This document shows, one piece after another, positions 1-7,632 of a DNA stretch of 64,000 bases (the stretch's first letter is position 1; every line of letters begins with the position of its first letter). A program made the translations under genes and the position numbers. Source of the DNA: Pseudoduganella lurida (GTDB lineage Bacteria > Pseudomonadota > Gammaproteobacteria > Burkholderiales > Burkholderiaceae_D); the NCBI RefSeq assembly GCF_007830455.1, contig NZ_VLLB01000004.1:124001-188000 (forward strand), written 5' to 3'. Below the pieces are notes generated by a model. It worked only from the letters and a program-made list of their open reading frames with translations, searched no databases and was not told the DNA's origin.

Positions 1-1376
1 TGGTTCACCGAATCCCACACGTGCGTCGAGCCCTGGATCAGCGCGCAGTGCGACAGCGCCCACGCCAGCGGAACCAGACCCGTGCCTGCTGGCGCGGCAT
101 CCTCTTCCGAGGGGGGCGGGGGAGTATCGGCCCAGTCCAGCAGCGCGGGGGTAGCGCATTCCTCGACAGGGGGTGCGGGGGAGTCCATGGCGATCAGGTC
201 ATCCGCGGGCGGCGCTGTCGCAGCAGCAATCGCGGCCAGCACCTGGTCGCGGGCCGCCTCGATCGATTCTTCCACCTGCAGGTCGTTGAAGTCGGTCCAC
301 TTGTTCTCGCCACGGTCAGCGAACGCTGGCCAGCAGACTTTTGCATTGCCAACGTCCGAAGCGGCAGCACGCGCTTTGGCCAGGCCGGCGTTCTCGAACT
401 TCAGCAGGCGCACACGGCGGCCAGAGCGGATGTCGGCCTCGATGTATCCGGTACCGGTCGCATCCTGGCGCCACGTAGCGCGAACGGTCACAGGTTCGCC
501 CTTGCTGCTGGTGAGCACGTGATCCATGCCATCGATCGCAGGCGCCGGTTCCACATCGAAGTGATCCCGTAGATCACGCTCGTAGCGCTGCACCAGCTGC
601 CAGTCGTCGTCTGCAAAAAACAGCAGCGTGGTCTCCGCGAAGTCGGCACGCAACTGGCGGGCAACCGCCAGCAGGTTGCCCGCGCTGAAGGCCAGCATCA
701 CGGGCAGCGAACCGCCCTGCGCCAGGCGTACGGACTGGCCAGAGGCATAGCCCTCGGCAATACCGATCAGCTTGGTCTCGCCGCGCGTGATAGAACCGAG
801 CAGGCAGGCGGCACCGACCATGTCGGCGCCATGATTGAAGCGCTTCCCCATGGCTGGGTCCGGATCGATTTTCTGCACGCAGACCAGCTCCGGGCGCTCA
901 CCTGCCCGGTAGCGACGCGCCGGCACCAGCAGCGTGCCGTTCGCCATCACACGCGCGAAGTCCCCGCCAATCTGTTTGCGCGCCAGGTATGGCACGGCCG
1001 CAGCATCGTCGATCGGTGCCGCACGTTTCCACTCCTGGCCAGCACGATTTGCAGCAAAGCGTGCCGCGTTCGCACGCCGTTCCGTTTCTTCACGCTCCAC
1101 GTCCGCCTGCCGACGTGCCGCTTCCGCGCGCTCCTCGTCGGTCGCGCCTTCCCAGTCGATGCGGATAGGTACGGAGTTGGGGTTCTGCCCCTGCCAGATG
1201 CCGTAGGCGCCGGTTATCACCTGGCGGCCGGAGCGCAGCGTGAATTCGCGCAACCGGTACCATGCCTTCTTCCCCTTGCCGAACTTGTTGATCCTGCCGT
1301 TCAGCCGTGGATGCCCAGCGGGCATGGACGGCAGGTCGGCGCTCATCTGCGCAATGACTTGTTCGAGTGACGCCAT
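1..1376 (-). CDS. Phage Toprim-domain primase (C-terminus beyond the window)
   Basis: Phage-type DNA primase, probably a primase-helicase that starts prophage DNA replication. The frame is open from ATG 1376 to the window edge (at least 458 codons), so the C-terminal part is missing. A Toprim domain is visible: the conserved Glu lies in GIAEGYASG near residue 205 and the acidic DxD-type patch in FFADDDWQ near residue 250. Residues 75-110 are Ala/Glu/Arg-rich and likely helical. A Pro/Ala linker around residues 405-435 leads into a segment (LVPLAWALSHCAL) of the kind that precedes the helicase/NTPase part in such proteins. Its ATG overlaps the TAA of the upstream small gene (TAATG), so the two are probably translationally coupled. 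The helicase half is inferred from family knowledge, not seen. Confidence 0.8.
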   Translation of the reverse strand, partial: MASLEQVIAQMSADLPSMPAGHPRLNGRINKFGKGKKAWYRLREFTLRSGRQVITGAYGIWQGQNPNSVPIRIDWEGATDEERAEAARRQADVEREETERRANAARFAANRAGQEWKRAAPIDDAAAVPYLARKQIGGDFARVMANGTLLVPARRYRAGERPELVCVQKIDPDPAMGKRFNHGADMVGAACLLGSITRGETKLIGIAEGYASGQSVRLAQGGSLPVMLAFSAGNLLAVARQLRADFAETTLLFFADDDWQLVQRYERDLRDHFDVEPAPAIDGMDHVLTSSKGEPVTVRATWRQDATGTGYIEADIRSGRRVRLLKFENAGLAKARAAASDVGNAKVCWPAFADRGENKWTDFNDLQVEESIEAARDQVLAAIAAATAPPADDLIAMDSPAPPVEECATPALLDWADTPPPPSEEDAAPAGTGLVPLAWALSHCALIQGSTHVWDSVN

Positions 1377-1570
1377 TACTTCTCGCCCAGGTGCGTTCCC
1401 GATTTGTACGGCAACCGCTGCCCGCCCGCTAGGGAGGGATAGTTGCGGTAGTCCAGCGCACCTTCGCGCAGCACCACGATGGCACCACGTTTATGTGCGC
1501 GCACGGCGTTTCCGGTCGCATCGGCGCCACTGGCCGATACGTGATTTTTTGTCGGGACGTTTTTGGTCAT
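1376..1570 (-). CDS. Small phage protein of unknown function
   Basis: A 64-residue basic protein (ATG at 1570) between the CII-like gene and the primase. A TTG two codons upstream (1576) has a better spaced AAGAGA ribosome-binding match, so the true start may be 1576. The stop overlaps the primase start by one base. I recognise no domain. Its position in the leftward operon suggests a role in early phage replication or regulation, but nothing in the sequence shows which. Confidence 0.55.
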   Translation of the reverse strand: MTKNVPTKNHVSASGADATGNAVRAHKRGAIVVLREGALDYRNYPSLAGGQRLPYKSGTHLGEK

Positions 1571-1585
1571 GTTCAACGCGGTCTC

Positions 1586-2029
1586 TTATTTCTCTGCCAT
1601 GCCTTTGAGCCGCTCGACGAGCTGCTGCATGGCCTGATTGGTGCGATATACGGCTGCTTCCACCGCTTCGATTTCGTGACGCTCCACGCGGCCGTCGGCG
1701 AGGGTTCGATTCACTTCCGCACCAACATCGCCATTGCCAGTCATCACCTGCACGACGAGTTCCAGCACGGCCAGGTCGGATGCGGACGCGGCCGGGTCGG
1801 TGCGCACGCACACGTGCCCATGGTTTGCTGCCAGCGCGTGGAGTACACGGATGTCACCCGTGATTCCCATGACCTGGTCGACGTCTTCGAGCAGCACGCG
1901 ATTGGCCGGGTTGTTCGGATTCGCCTTGTTGCGCAGGATCTGGGCCGACATGCCTAGTCGCACCGCGAGGGCTTCGCAACCACCAACGGCGTCGTGCACG
2001 GTTCTGTAAAAAGCGTCAAGAATGTTCAT
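1586..2029 (-). CDS. Phage CII-like regulatory protein
   Basis: A 147-residue protein resembling the phage regulatory CII/CP76 family. The N-terminal half (ILDAFYRTVHDAVGG, then EALAVRLGMSAQILRNKANP) is the family's helix-turn-helix region. The C-terminal half is helical and may oligomerise. Start chosen at ATG 2029 because the family begins with this segment. A TTG 18 codons upstream keeps the frame open but adds unlike sequence. It lies downstream of the Cro-like gene and upstream of the primase on the same strand, the usual place for a CII-type activator. A weak Shine-Dalgarno suggests modest translation. Confidence 0.75.
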   Translation of the reverse strand: MNILDAFYRTVHDAVGGCEALAVRLGMSAQILRNKANPNNPANRVLLEDVDQVMGITGDIRVLHALAANHGHVCVRTDPAASASDLAVLELVVQVMTGNGDVGAEVNRTLADGRVERHEIEAVEAAVYRTNQAMQQLVERLKGMAEK

Positions 2030-2183
2030 TTGGAAACACTGAATAAAATGAGGAAATTGCCTGTTGTTAATGAAATAATTCAACGATGGATAACGAACAC
2101 CTCTTGAACTTTCCTGATGGCAATACTTTGGGCGAGGCGATCCCGCGCGCGTTCAAAGGCGCATCACATCTGGTCGACAGGGG

Positions 2184-2393
2184 TCAGTCTTCGGCTCTGC
2201 GATCTCGCGGCGCGCACAGCTCTGTGTACAGATCCGTGATGGCCAAATATGTCGTAGCTCGACAATCAGACTGCCCGCGAAGGATCCTGTTCACCGTTGG
2301 CTGCGACGTGTTCAGCCGCTCGGCAATTCGAGGTTCGCTCCATCCGGACGTATCCTTGATGGACTTGAGCATGTGGGTGATTGTCTTTTCCAT
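2184..2393 (-). CDS. Cro-like helix-turn-helix regulator
   Basis: A 69-residue protein that is almost only a helix-turn-helix: WSEPRIAERLNTSQPTVNRIL is the recognition unit. It is divergent from the repressor gene, and its promoter (TTGACT, 16-bp spacer, TATAGA on the minus strand) is overlapped by an operator. This is the standard position and size of a Cro-type protein that antagonises the repressor. It shares the PTVNRIL/PTINRIL recognition helix sequence with the repressor at 2484, so both probably read the same operator. That is inference from the helix match. Confidence 0.75.
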   Translation of the reverse strand: MEKTITHMLKSIKDTSGWSEPRIAERLNTSQPTVNRILRGQSDCRATTYLAITDLYTELCAPRDRRAED

Positions 2394-2401
2394 GCCAACA
2401 C

Positions 2402-2429
2402 TCTATACGCGAATGGATAGGAAAGTCAA
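2402..2429 (-). promoter_or_regulatory. Leftward early promoter with operator O1
   Basis: On the minus strand a -35 TTGACT (2429-2424) and -10 TATAGA (2407-2402) are 16 bp apart. Operator O1 (2404-2419; minus-strand TATCCATTCGCGTATA) covers the -10 and most of the spacer. It differs at only two of 16 positions from O3 upstream of the rightward operon. Binding there would block the cro-like/CII/primase transcript. Confidence 0.7.
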
Positions 2430-2448
2430 TCCGTGAATGAATCGACAG

Positions 2449-2477
2449 TTGTTGCCTTTTATACGTGTGCGTATAGT
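2449..2477 (+). promoter_or_regulatory. Repressor promoter with operator O2; leaderless start
   Basis: A -35 TTGTTG (2449-2454), 17-bp spacer and -10 TATAGT (2472-2477) precede the repressor ATG at 2484 by six bases, so transcription should begin at or next to the A of the start codon. No Shine-Dalgarno is present. O2 (2460-2475, TATACGTGTGCGTATA) has perfect 6-bp inverted arms around TGTG and overlaps the -10, which suits autorepression. Confidence 0.7.
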
Positions 2478-2483
2478 CGCCGT

Positions 2484-3185
2484 ATGGATATTGCGACCAG
2501 ACTAGATAAGGCGATGAAGGCGGCAGGGTTCGAGTCGCAGAGTGCACTTTCGCGAGCTTCGGGCGTGCCTCAGCCTACGATCAATCGCATCCTGAAAAGT
2601 GTAGGTTCGAAAGGTCCGGAAAGTGGCACACTGCAAAAGCTGGCTGCAGCCTGCAACGTGTCATTCACATGGCTGCATGAGGGCCTCGGCTCTCCAGAGG
2701 AGTCGCTTGCAACACCCCTACCCCCAGGCGCAATGAGAGTAGTTGTAGCAGAAGACGATGACCCTCACTTTTATCAGATCCCTAGGGTCCAGCTCCAGCT
2801 GCAAGCAGGCATCACTGGCTTCAAAACCGTCCCAGAAATTTATGATGGCGCCAAGCTAAGTATCCCGCGACACTGGGCCGACAAAAAGGGCTTCAACCCC
2901 AAGAAACTGATCGCACTGACAGTGAAGGGAGAAAGCATGGAGCCGAACCTATTCGACGGCGACGTGGTCATCGTGAATACAGGCGACACACAGCATGTAG
3001 ACGGCTTCGTGTATGCGATCAACTATGAAGGCGAAGCCGTCGTAAAGCGACTCACTAGGGATGCTGGACGATGGTGGCTAAGCTCTGACAACCCTGACCA
3101 GGCACGTTATCAGCGTAAGAGCTGCCATGATGGCGAATGCCTGATTGTAGGTCGGGTCGTTCGTAGAGAAACCGAACACATATAG
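2484..3185 (+). CDS. CI/LexA-type prophage repressor (HTH plus S24 peptidase)
   Basis: The 233-residue master repressor of the prophage. Residues 1-66 form an XRE-type helix-turn-helix domain (SRASGVPQPTINRIL). The C-terminal half is an S24 self-cleaving peptidase with the nucleophile Ser151 in KGESMEP, general-base Lys188 in AVVKRL and a candidate Ala108-Gly109 cleavage site (LQAGITG). RecA-stimulated self-cleavage, and hence induction by DNA damage, follows from the family. Start taken at ATG 2484 because the operator and -10 lie immediately upstream. The in-frame GTG at 2433 would put them inside the coding region. It is followed by a strong terminator. Confidence 0.9.
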   Translation: MDIATRLDKAMKAAGFESQSALSRASGVPQPTINRILKSVGSKGPESGTLQKLAAACNVSFTWLHEGLGSPEESLATPLPPGAMRVVVAEDDDPHFYQIPRVQLQLQAGITGFKTVPEIYDGAKLSIPRHWADKKGFNPKKLIALTVKGESMEPNLFDGDVVIVNTGDTQHVDGFVYAINYEGEAVVKRLTRDAGRWWLSSDNPDQARYQRKSCHDGECLIVGRVVRRETEHI

Positions 3186-3200
3186 TCGCATCGCACTAGA

Positions 3201-3227
3201 AGCCACACATACCTGTGGCTTTTTTTT
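3201..3227 (+). terminator. Rho-independent terminator of the repressor gene
   Basis: A 7-bp stem (AGCCACA at 3201-3207, TGTGGCT at 3214-3220) with a 6-nt loop runs into eight T residues (3220-3227), 15 bp after the repressor stop. It separates the repressor transcript from the rightward operon. Confidence 0.85.
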
Positions 3228-3236
3228 ATCCCAATC

Positions 3237-3278
3237 TATTCATTCGCGTATTGACATAACTATTCATACGAGTATAGT
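3237..3278 (+). promoter_or_regulatory. Rightward operon promoter with operators O3 and O4
   Basis: A consensus -35 TTGACA (3251-3256), 16-bp spacer and -10 TATAGT (3273-3278). O3 (3237-3252, TATTCATTCGCGTATT) covers the -35 edge and O4 (3261-3276, TATTCATACGAGTATA) covers the -10. Both match the operators at 2404 and 2460, so the same repressor should silence the block from 3306 onward. Confidence 0.75.
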
Positions 3279-3305
3279 TGGCGCTCTCAACTTACTGGAG
3301 TAGCC

Positions 3306-3491
3306 ATGTCATTTCTACCGCTAAATCGAAACACCGCGGCGACAACGAAATTTCAACGTACGTACCTCGTCACTGTCAGGACGGAAACTGAACAGATCCA
3401 GTTTGCCGCGAATGCGGATGCAAGTGCCGACCTCCACATGCGTGCCATAGACCAATTTGGCACGTGTGGCGTAACCGTGACTTCGGCATGA
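3306..3491 (+). CDS. Small phage protein of unknown function
   Basis: The first gene behind the repressor-controlled promoter: 61 residues, a GGAG ribosome-binding site five bases before the ATG. The sequence shows no recognisable domain. Its central part (TYLVTVRTETEQIQFAANAD) reads like a small beta/alpha fold. Being the first early gene under the immunity operators, it might be an early regulator or host-takeover factor, but that is only position-based. Confidence 0.6.
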   Translation: MSFLPLNRNTAATTKFQRTYLVTVRTETEQIQFAANADASADLHMRAIDQFGTCGVTVTSA

Positions 3492-3513
3492 GCTTCGCAT
3501 TCGTCTGAATTTA

Positions 3514-3702
3514 ATGCCTTCCTCACTCCCTGATGCTTTGGCGCTCGATCTCGCTTATCGATCGCTACGCACGTCCTTGACGATGGATCAGGTCAAGAAC
3601 GACCCAGCGCTGCGCACTCTGCTCTATCTCCGCGCTCGCACTTACGCCGAGCGCCGCGACTGCTTCGACCCCAAACGGCTGCAGGCCAATGACCACGACT
3701 AA
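3514..3702 (+). CDS. Small phage protein of unknown function
   Basis: A 62-residue, mostly helical, charged protein (LTMDQVKNDPALRTLLYLRA in the middle). There is no clear ribosome-binding site before ATG 3514, and an internal Met at 3580 is an alternative. The 22-bp gap from the upstream gene and the same-strand packing support it as a real operon member. No function is visible. Confidence 0.5.
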   Translation: MPSSLPDALALDLAYRSLRTSLTMDQVKNDPALRTLLYLRARTYAERRDCFDPKRLQANDHD

Positions 3703-3715
3703 TGAAAGGATTTAC

Positions 3716-3955
3716 ATGCAACAGCAACAAATCGGCCGCGGCGCGGTCGTCGATTTCGATACCCAAGAAGGCCCGCAACGCGGCACGGTGACGAACCTGT
3801 TCGAAGACATAACGCACCAACGAACCCTCGCCGAGATCCGTGTGCCGAACACCTTGAACGGCATGCCGTGGCTGATGAAGCTGACCGACCTGCGCCTGGC
3901 CAAGCCGATCCAGGACGCGATCACGCCAGTGCAGACGTCTGCACAAGCCTCGTAA
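3716..3955 (+). CDS. Small phage protein of unknown function
   Basis: A 79-residue protein beginning QQQQIGRGAVVDFDTQEG, with a beta-rich look (RGTVTNLFEDI, LAEIRVPN). ATG 3716 is preferred over in-frame ATG 3689. It follows an AAAGG ribosome-binding site with good spacing and avoids a long overlap with the preceding gene. The next gene (ParB-like) starts 21 bp downstream. No recognised family. Confidence 0.6.
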   Translation: MQQQQIGRGAVVDFDTQEGPQRGTVTNLFEDITHQRTLAEIRVPNTLNGMPWLMKLTDLRLAKPIQDAITPVQTSAQAS

Positions 3956-3976
3956 TCAGCACGATCGGAGCCTGGC

Positions 3977-6145
3977 ATGACCACTCTCACCTTCCTTCCC
4001 GCACCGGTGGTGTCGCTGTCCGACGCGCCGATCATCGTCGACGAGCTCGTACTGGCCGATGGCAGCTCTTTCGGCAAATTCAGCCTGGGACACATCCGCA
4101 TCTCGGCCACCAACCGCAAGCGGTTCAACCTTGAGGCGCTGCAGCAGCTGGCCGACAGCATCCGCGACAAGGGCGTTGCACAGCCGATCCTGATCCGGCC
4201 TGTCGAACCGACTGACGACGCGATGCAGCGGTACGAGATCGTCGCTGGCGAGCGTCGCTTCCGTGCGTCGATCATGGCAGGTGCCTCGTACATTCCGGCG
4301 ATCTGCAAGCAGTTGTCGGACCACGACGCCATCGAGCTTCAGATCCTGGAAAACCTGCAGCGCGAAGATCCGCATCCCCTGGAGGAGGCGGAGGGTTACG
4401 AGCGCCTGATGCTCACCCACAGCTACACGCCCGACCAGCTGGCCGAGCGCCTGAAGAAAAGCCGCTCGTACATCTACGGCCGCCTGAAGCTGTGCGCGCT
4501 GGCCAAGCCGCTGCGCGAGCAGTTCTACGAGGAGAAGTTCAATGCAGCCGTGGCGGAACTGATCGCCCGGTTGCCTACGCCAGAGATGCAAAAGGCGGCG
4601 GCAGCGGACCTGACAAAGCCGGACTGGTCCGGCGAGACAATGTCCTTCCGCCGTGCCAAGGAACTCCTGCGCAGCAATTACACCGTCGATCTGAAAGGCG
4701 CCGCGTTCTCGATCAAGGACGCCAACCTGGTCGAGCGCGCGGGCCCGTGCACCACCTGTCCGAAGCGCGCCGGCAACCAGCCCGACTACGAAGGCGATCC
4801 GAAGGCAGGCAACGTCTGCACGCTGCCCTCCTGCTACCGCGAGAAGGAGGCCGCACACGCTGCCAAAACCCGCCAGGCGGCCGAGGCGAAGGGCGTGACG
4901 GTCGTCAGCGGCGAGGATGCAAAAAAGATCGTGGCGAACTCCTACGGCAGCCTGCGCAAGGGTTACGCCGACGTCGACGCCAGCTTCTACGTCAAGGGCG
5001 GCGGCTCCACTACGTACCGCAAGCTGCTTGGCAAGCGCACGCCTACGGATACCGTCGTCGAGAGCCCGTTCGACAAGAAGAAGCTGATCACGGTCGCAAA
5101 GGTGGAGGTGCTGGAGGAGCTGGTGCGCGAAGTCGCCGGCGCCGAAATCGAAACCGAGGCATCGAGGGCGGCGAAGGACCGTGCGCGCGAGAAGCAGCAG
5201 GAGAAGGACGCAGCGCTGGAGAGGCAGTATCGGCGGGATCTGTTCGTTGCAGTGCGCGATGCCTCGCCCGCCTCACCAGCCATTGACTACCGTGAAGTTG
5301 CCGCGCTCCTTTACGGCAACTGCCCGAACACCGACGTCGACTTCATCCGCAAGCTCTACGGCTGGGCCGGCAAGGAGTACGAGGGTAACCATACGGGCGG
5401 CAAGTGGCGCAGCACGACAGCCATTATCAGCGAACAGATCCACGTGATGCCGATCGACCAGGTCCACCAGTTGATCCATGACATGCTTCTGGTGCGCGAC
5501 CTTACCGTCAACACATACACCGGCCAGGGCGAGACGCCGACACGCCTGCTCGATGCAGCTGCGGCCCGCGGCGTTGATTCGCGGGCCATCCGCAAGCGCC
5601 TGGTCGACGAGCAAAAAGCGAAGGAGGCCGCGAAGGCGAAGAAGGCGCAACCGAAGAAGGTGAAACCCGCCCAGGCGGAGATCCCGGACGTGGAGCCAGT
5701 GCAGCCGGTCGCCGAAACAACGCCGGCGCCGACCGAACCGCCCGAGCCGCTCATGCTGGCCCTGGCGGATGCTGACACGCTGCACGCCTTCATCGCCGCC
5801 AACCGCGACCGTCTCAACGACTTGACGCCGCTGGTCATCAAGAACGCGCCGCACCTGGTGAAGTCGTTGGACGTGTTCGGACACGAGACGGGCTACATCT
5901 GGCGCGAGAACGAATGGCATGCGCCAGAACCGACGACGCTGCCGGCCGCGGACGTCAGGCCATTCCCGACCAGCACGCGGGAAGGCCAGGCAGAAGTCGC
6001 ACGCAAAACTCTCTCGCTGAAGCACCGAAAGCCGGACGTCGCGGGCAGCACGGAAACGACTGGCCCAATCGTGCGCACGAAGAAGCCCGCCCGCACGGTG
6101 GTGATCGGTGCCGTGGCGCACACGGCACCGGAGGGAGGCGAATGA
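3977..6145 (+). CDS. ParB/RepB/Spo0J-family phage DNA-binding protein
   Basis: A 722-residue protein with a ParB N-terminal nuclease/CTPase-like domain (about residues 35-130, including GERRFRAS near residue 90) and a KorB/Spo0J-type helix-turn-helix (DQLAERLKKSRSYIYGRL, about 155-172). A Cys-rich segment near residues 255-290 (PCTTCPKRAGN, then VCTLPSCYREK) probably binds zinc. Long charged helices follow at about 380-410 and 540-570. It is far longer than a partition ParB (about 300 aa), and no ParA partner is nearby. It is therefore more likely a phage ParB-like protein acting on DNA replication or transcription than a plasmid segregation factor. A GGAG site lies eight bases before the ATG. 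Confidence 0.8.
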   Translation: MTTLTFLPAPVVSLSDAPIIVDELVLADGSSFGKFSLGHIRISATNRKRFNLEALQQLADSIRDKGVAQPILIRPVEPTDDAMQRYEIVAGERRFRASIMAGASYIPAICKQLSDHDAIELQILENLQREDPHPLEEAEGYERLMLTHSYTPDQLAERLKKSRSYIYGRLKLCALAKPLREQFYEEKFNAAVAELIARLPTPEMQKAAAADLTKPDWSGETMSFRRAKELLRSNYTVDLKGAAFSIKDANLVERAGPCTTCPKRAGNQPDYEGDPKAGNVCTLPSCYREKEAAHAAKTRQAAEAKGVTVVSGEDAKKIVANSYGSLRKGYADVDASFYVKGGGSTTYRKLLGKRTPTDTVVESPFDKKKLITVAKVEVLEELVREVAGAEIETEASRAAKDRAREKQQEKDAALERQYRRDLFVAVRDASPASPAIDYREVAALLYGNCPNTDVDFIRKLYGWAGKEYEGNHTGGKWRSTTAIISEQIHVMPIDQVHQLIHDMLLVRDLTVNTYTGQGETPTRLLDAAAARGVDSRAIRKRLVDEQKAKEAAKAKKAQPKKVKPAQAEIPDVEPVQPVAETTPAPTEPPEPLMLALADADTLHAFIAANRDRLNDLTPLVIKNAPHLVKSLDVFGHETGYIWRENEWHAPEPTTLPAADVRPFPTSTREGQAEVARKTLSLKHRKPDVAGSTETTGPIVRTKKPARTVVIGAVAHTAPEGGE

Positions 6146-6429
6146 TGGCGCGCACTCGCGATGAGATTCAGAAGCATAACCGGGTGCTGCTGCACTGCTT
6201 GCAGAAGGCGCATCCGGTCTTGCACAACGGCGTGCATCGCTTTATCCACACGCTGACCTTCAGTTCAGGGAGTGAAGTCGAAACGACCGTCTACCTGGCT
6301 GGCCATGGCGAAGTGCCGGCCGAGGAGCTGTCGCCATCCACCACACACAATCTGCCCGGGCCGATGAATGAGCCTGAGGCACAACCCGCAGAGCCGGCCG
6401 CACCGACCACCGAGGAACAACCGCAATGA
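6142..6429 (+). CDS. Phage protein of unknown function
   Basis: A 95-residue protein whose ATG overlaps the TGA of the ParB-like gene (ATGA), implying translational coupling. A second ATG follows directly. The N-terminal half (helical, then HRFIHTLTFSSGSEVE) is followed by a Pro/Ala/Glu-rich tail. No family recognised. Confidence 0.6.
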   Translation: MMARTRDEIQKHNRVLLHCLQKAHPVLHNGVHRFIHTLTFSSGSEVETTVYLAGHGEVPAEELSPSTTHNLPGPMNEPEAQPAEPAAPTTEEQPQ

Positions 6430-7073
6430 ACCAGCAAACCAACCCATTCCGCGAAGCCGCCGTCGACCTGGCCGCGAAGCTGCACACCGCATCGCACACC
6501 GCCGCCGGCCTGGCCGACGCCTTGAATCGTTCCGAACAAACGATCGCGCTGTTGAAGAAGCACATGACACCCGCGCAGCTGCTGCACGCGCACCTGGAGA
6601 TCGATGCTCTGCCAGTCATTGGCGCCGCAGCCTATGTCGTCGGCCAGCAAGGCCCGGTTGCACGTCCGGCCGTGGACGTGACCGATCCCTTCTCCGAGGC
6701 TTTCTGCCTCATCGCAGACGGCGACTCATTCCTGCGCGACGGCTTCGAACGCATGACCGCGTTTGGCTACTTCAAGCACGGCGCCGCACACGTGCATGGG
6801 CTGTCGCCCGAAGCCGATCGTCAGCTACTGGCAGCAGAGGTTGCGCGGCTAGATCGCGCATACAACCAGGCGCTGGCAGACAATGAGCAGCTGCACAGCA
6901 CGTGCGACATGCTGGCCAGCGGGATCGGCGATCACTTCAAGGAGTTCATCGGCGAGCACACGAACGGCAACTGCCCGTGGAACAATGCACTCCTGGCGCT
7001 TGATCTGAAGCTCGAAGTGGCCCATTGCGCGTGCGGCGCGTCGATCACAAAGGTAGCAGGGGATGCTAAATGA
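6426..7073 (+). CDS. Phage protein of unknown function
   Basis: A 215-residue protein again starting with a 4-nt ATGA overlap. The N-terminal 50 residues are helical (AAVDLAAKLHTASH). The C-terminal end has HCACGAS and an upstream NCPWN, a possible Cys pair. No recognised domain. The unbroken chain of overlaps from 3977 to 7578 argues that all of these proteins are made from one message. Confidence 0.6.
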   Translation: MNQQTNPFREAAVDLAAKLHTASHTAAGLADALNRSEQTIALLKKHMTPAQLLHAHLEIDALPVIGAAAYVVGQQGPVARPAVDVTDPFSEAFCLIADGDSFLRDGFERMTAFGYFKHGAAHVHGLSPEADRQLLAAEVARLDRAYNQALADNEQLHSTCDMLASGIGDHFKEFIGEHTNGNCPWNNALLALDLKLEVAHCACGASITKVAGDAK

Positions 7074-7363
7074 TCCCGCTCATGACCGACCCACTTGGCC
7101 GCCATTGGCAGCAGCCGGCCGACATCCGCGAAGCACCTATGGATGACATGCACGTGCTGCTGACGCCGCGCCAGATCGACGGCCTACTGGACTATTCGCG
7201 CAGCTACCCATCTGGGACCTATGACGGCAAGTGCTGGAAACGTGAGGGAGAGGACTGCTGGTATCTGTGCTGGTACGAACCACACGCACAGGCAGGAAAA
7301 ATCGGTATCGGCTACCGCACCATCTTGAAAATCATCGAGGACAACGAAGGGCCAGCCACGTGA
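7070..7363 (+). CDS. Small phage protein of unknown function
   Basis: A 97-residue protein, start overlapping the previous stop (ATGA). It has an aromatic-rich middle (GKCWKREGEDCWYLCWYEP). Met codons at codons 5, 24 and 27 are alternative starts, but the overlap favours 7070. Function unknown. Confidence 0.55.
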   Translation: MIPLMTDPLGRHWQQPADIREAPMDDMHVLLTPRQIDGLLDYSRSYPSGTYDGKCWKREGEDCWYLCWYEPHAQAGKIGIGYRTILKIIEDNEGPAT

Positions 7364-7578
7364 CGCACATAAACACCCTCCCAGAAACCGGCTTCGTCCG
7401 CGAGCGCGACTTGATCGGTAACGCGAAGGATGCCATACGGGGTATTATTCCCTTCTCACACGCCACGCTGTGGCGCAAGGTGAAGGCCGAGCAGTTCCCG
7501 GCACCGGTTAAGCTGTCGACCAATGTCACCGCCTGGCGTGTGGAAGACATCCGTACTTGGATCTCGAACCAAGTCTAA
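7360..7578 (+). CDS. AlpA-like helix-turn-helix protein
   Basis: A 72-residue DNA-binding protein of the AlpA/excisionase-like winged-HTH type. FSHATLWRKVKAEQFPAPVKL is the typical helix-turn-helix with the FPxPxKL signature, and WRVEDIRTWI is the usual C-terminal end. GTG 7360 is taken as start because GTGA overlaps the previous stop exactly as the other genes of this operon do. In related phages and islands this gene sits next to the integrase and helps excision or integrase expression. Here no integrase follows. Confidence 0.75.
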   Translation: MTHINTLPETGFVRERDLIGNAKDAIRGIIPFSHATLWRKVKAEQFPAPVKLSTNVTAWRVEDIRTWISNQV

Positions 7579-7632
7579 TGCCAGAATTGCCTAGATACCG
7601 ATGTTCGCTATACTGGCAACTTTGGGGCCAGT

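Noticed and set aside
2433..2483. GTG start 17 codons upstream for the phage repressor
   Set aside because: It would place operator O2 and the -10 inside the gene, and the family's N-terminus begins at 2484.
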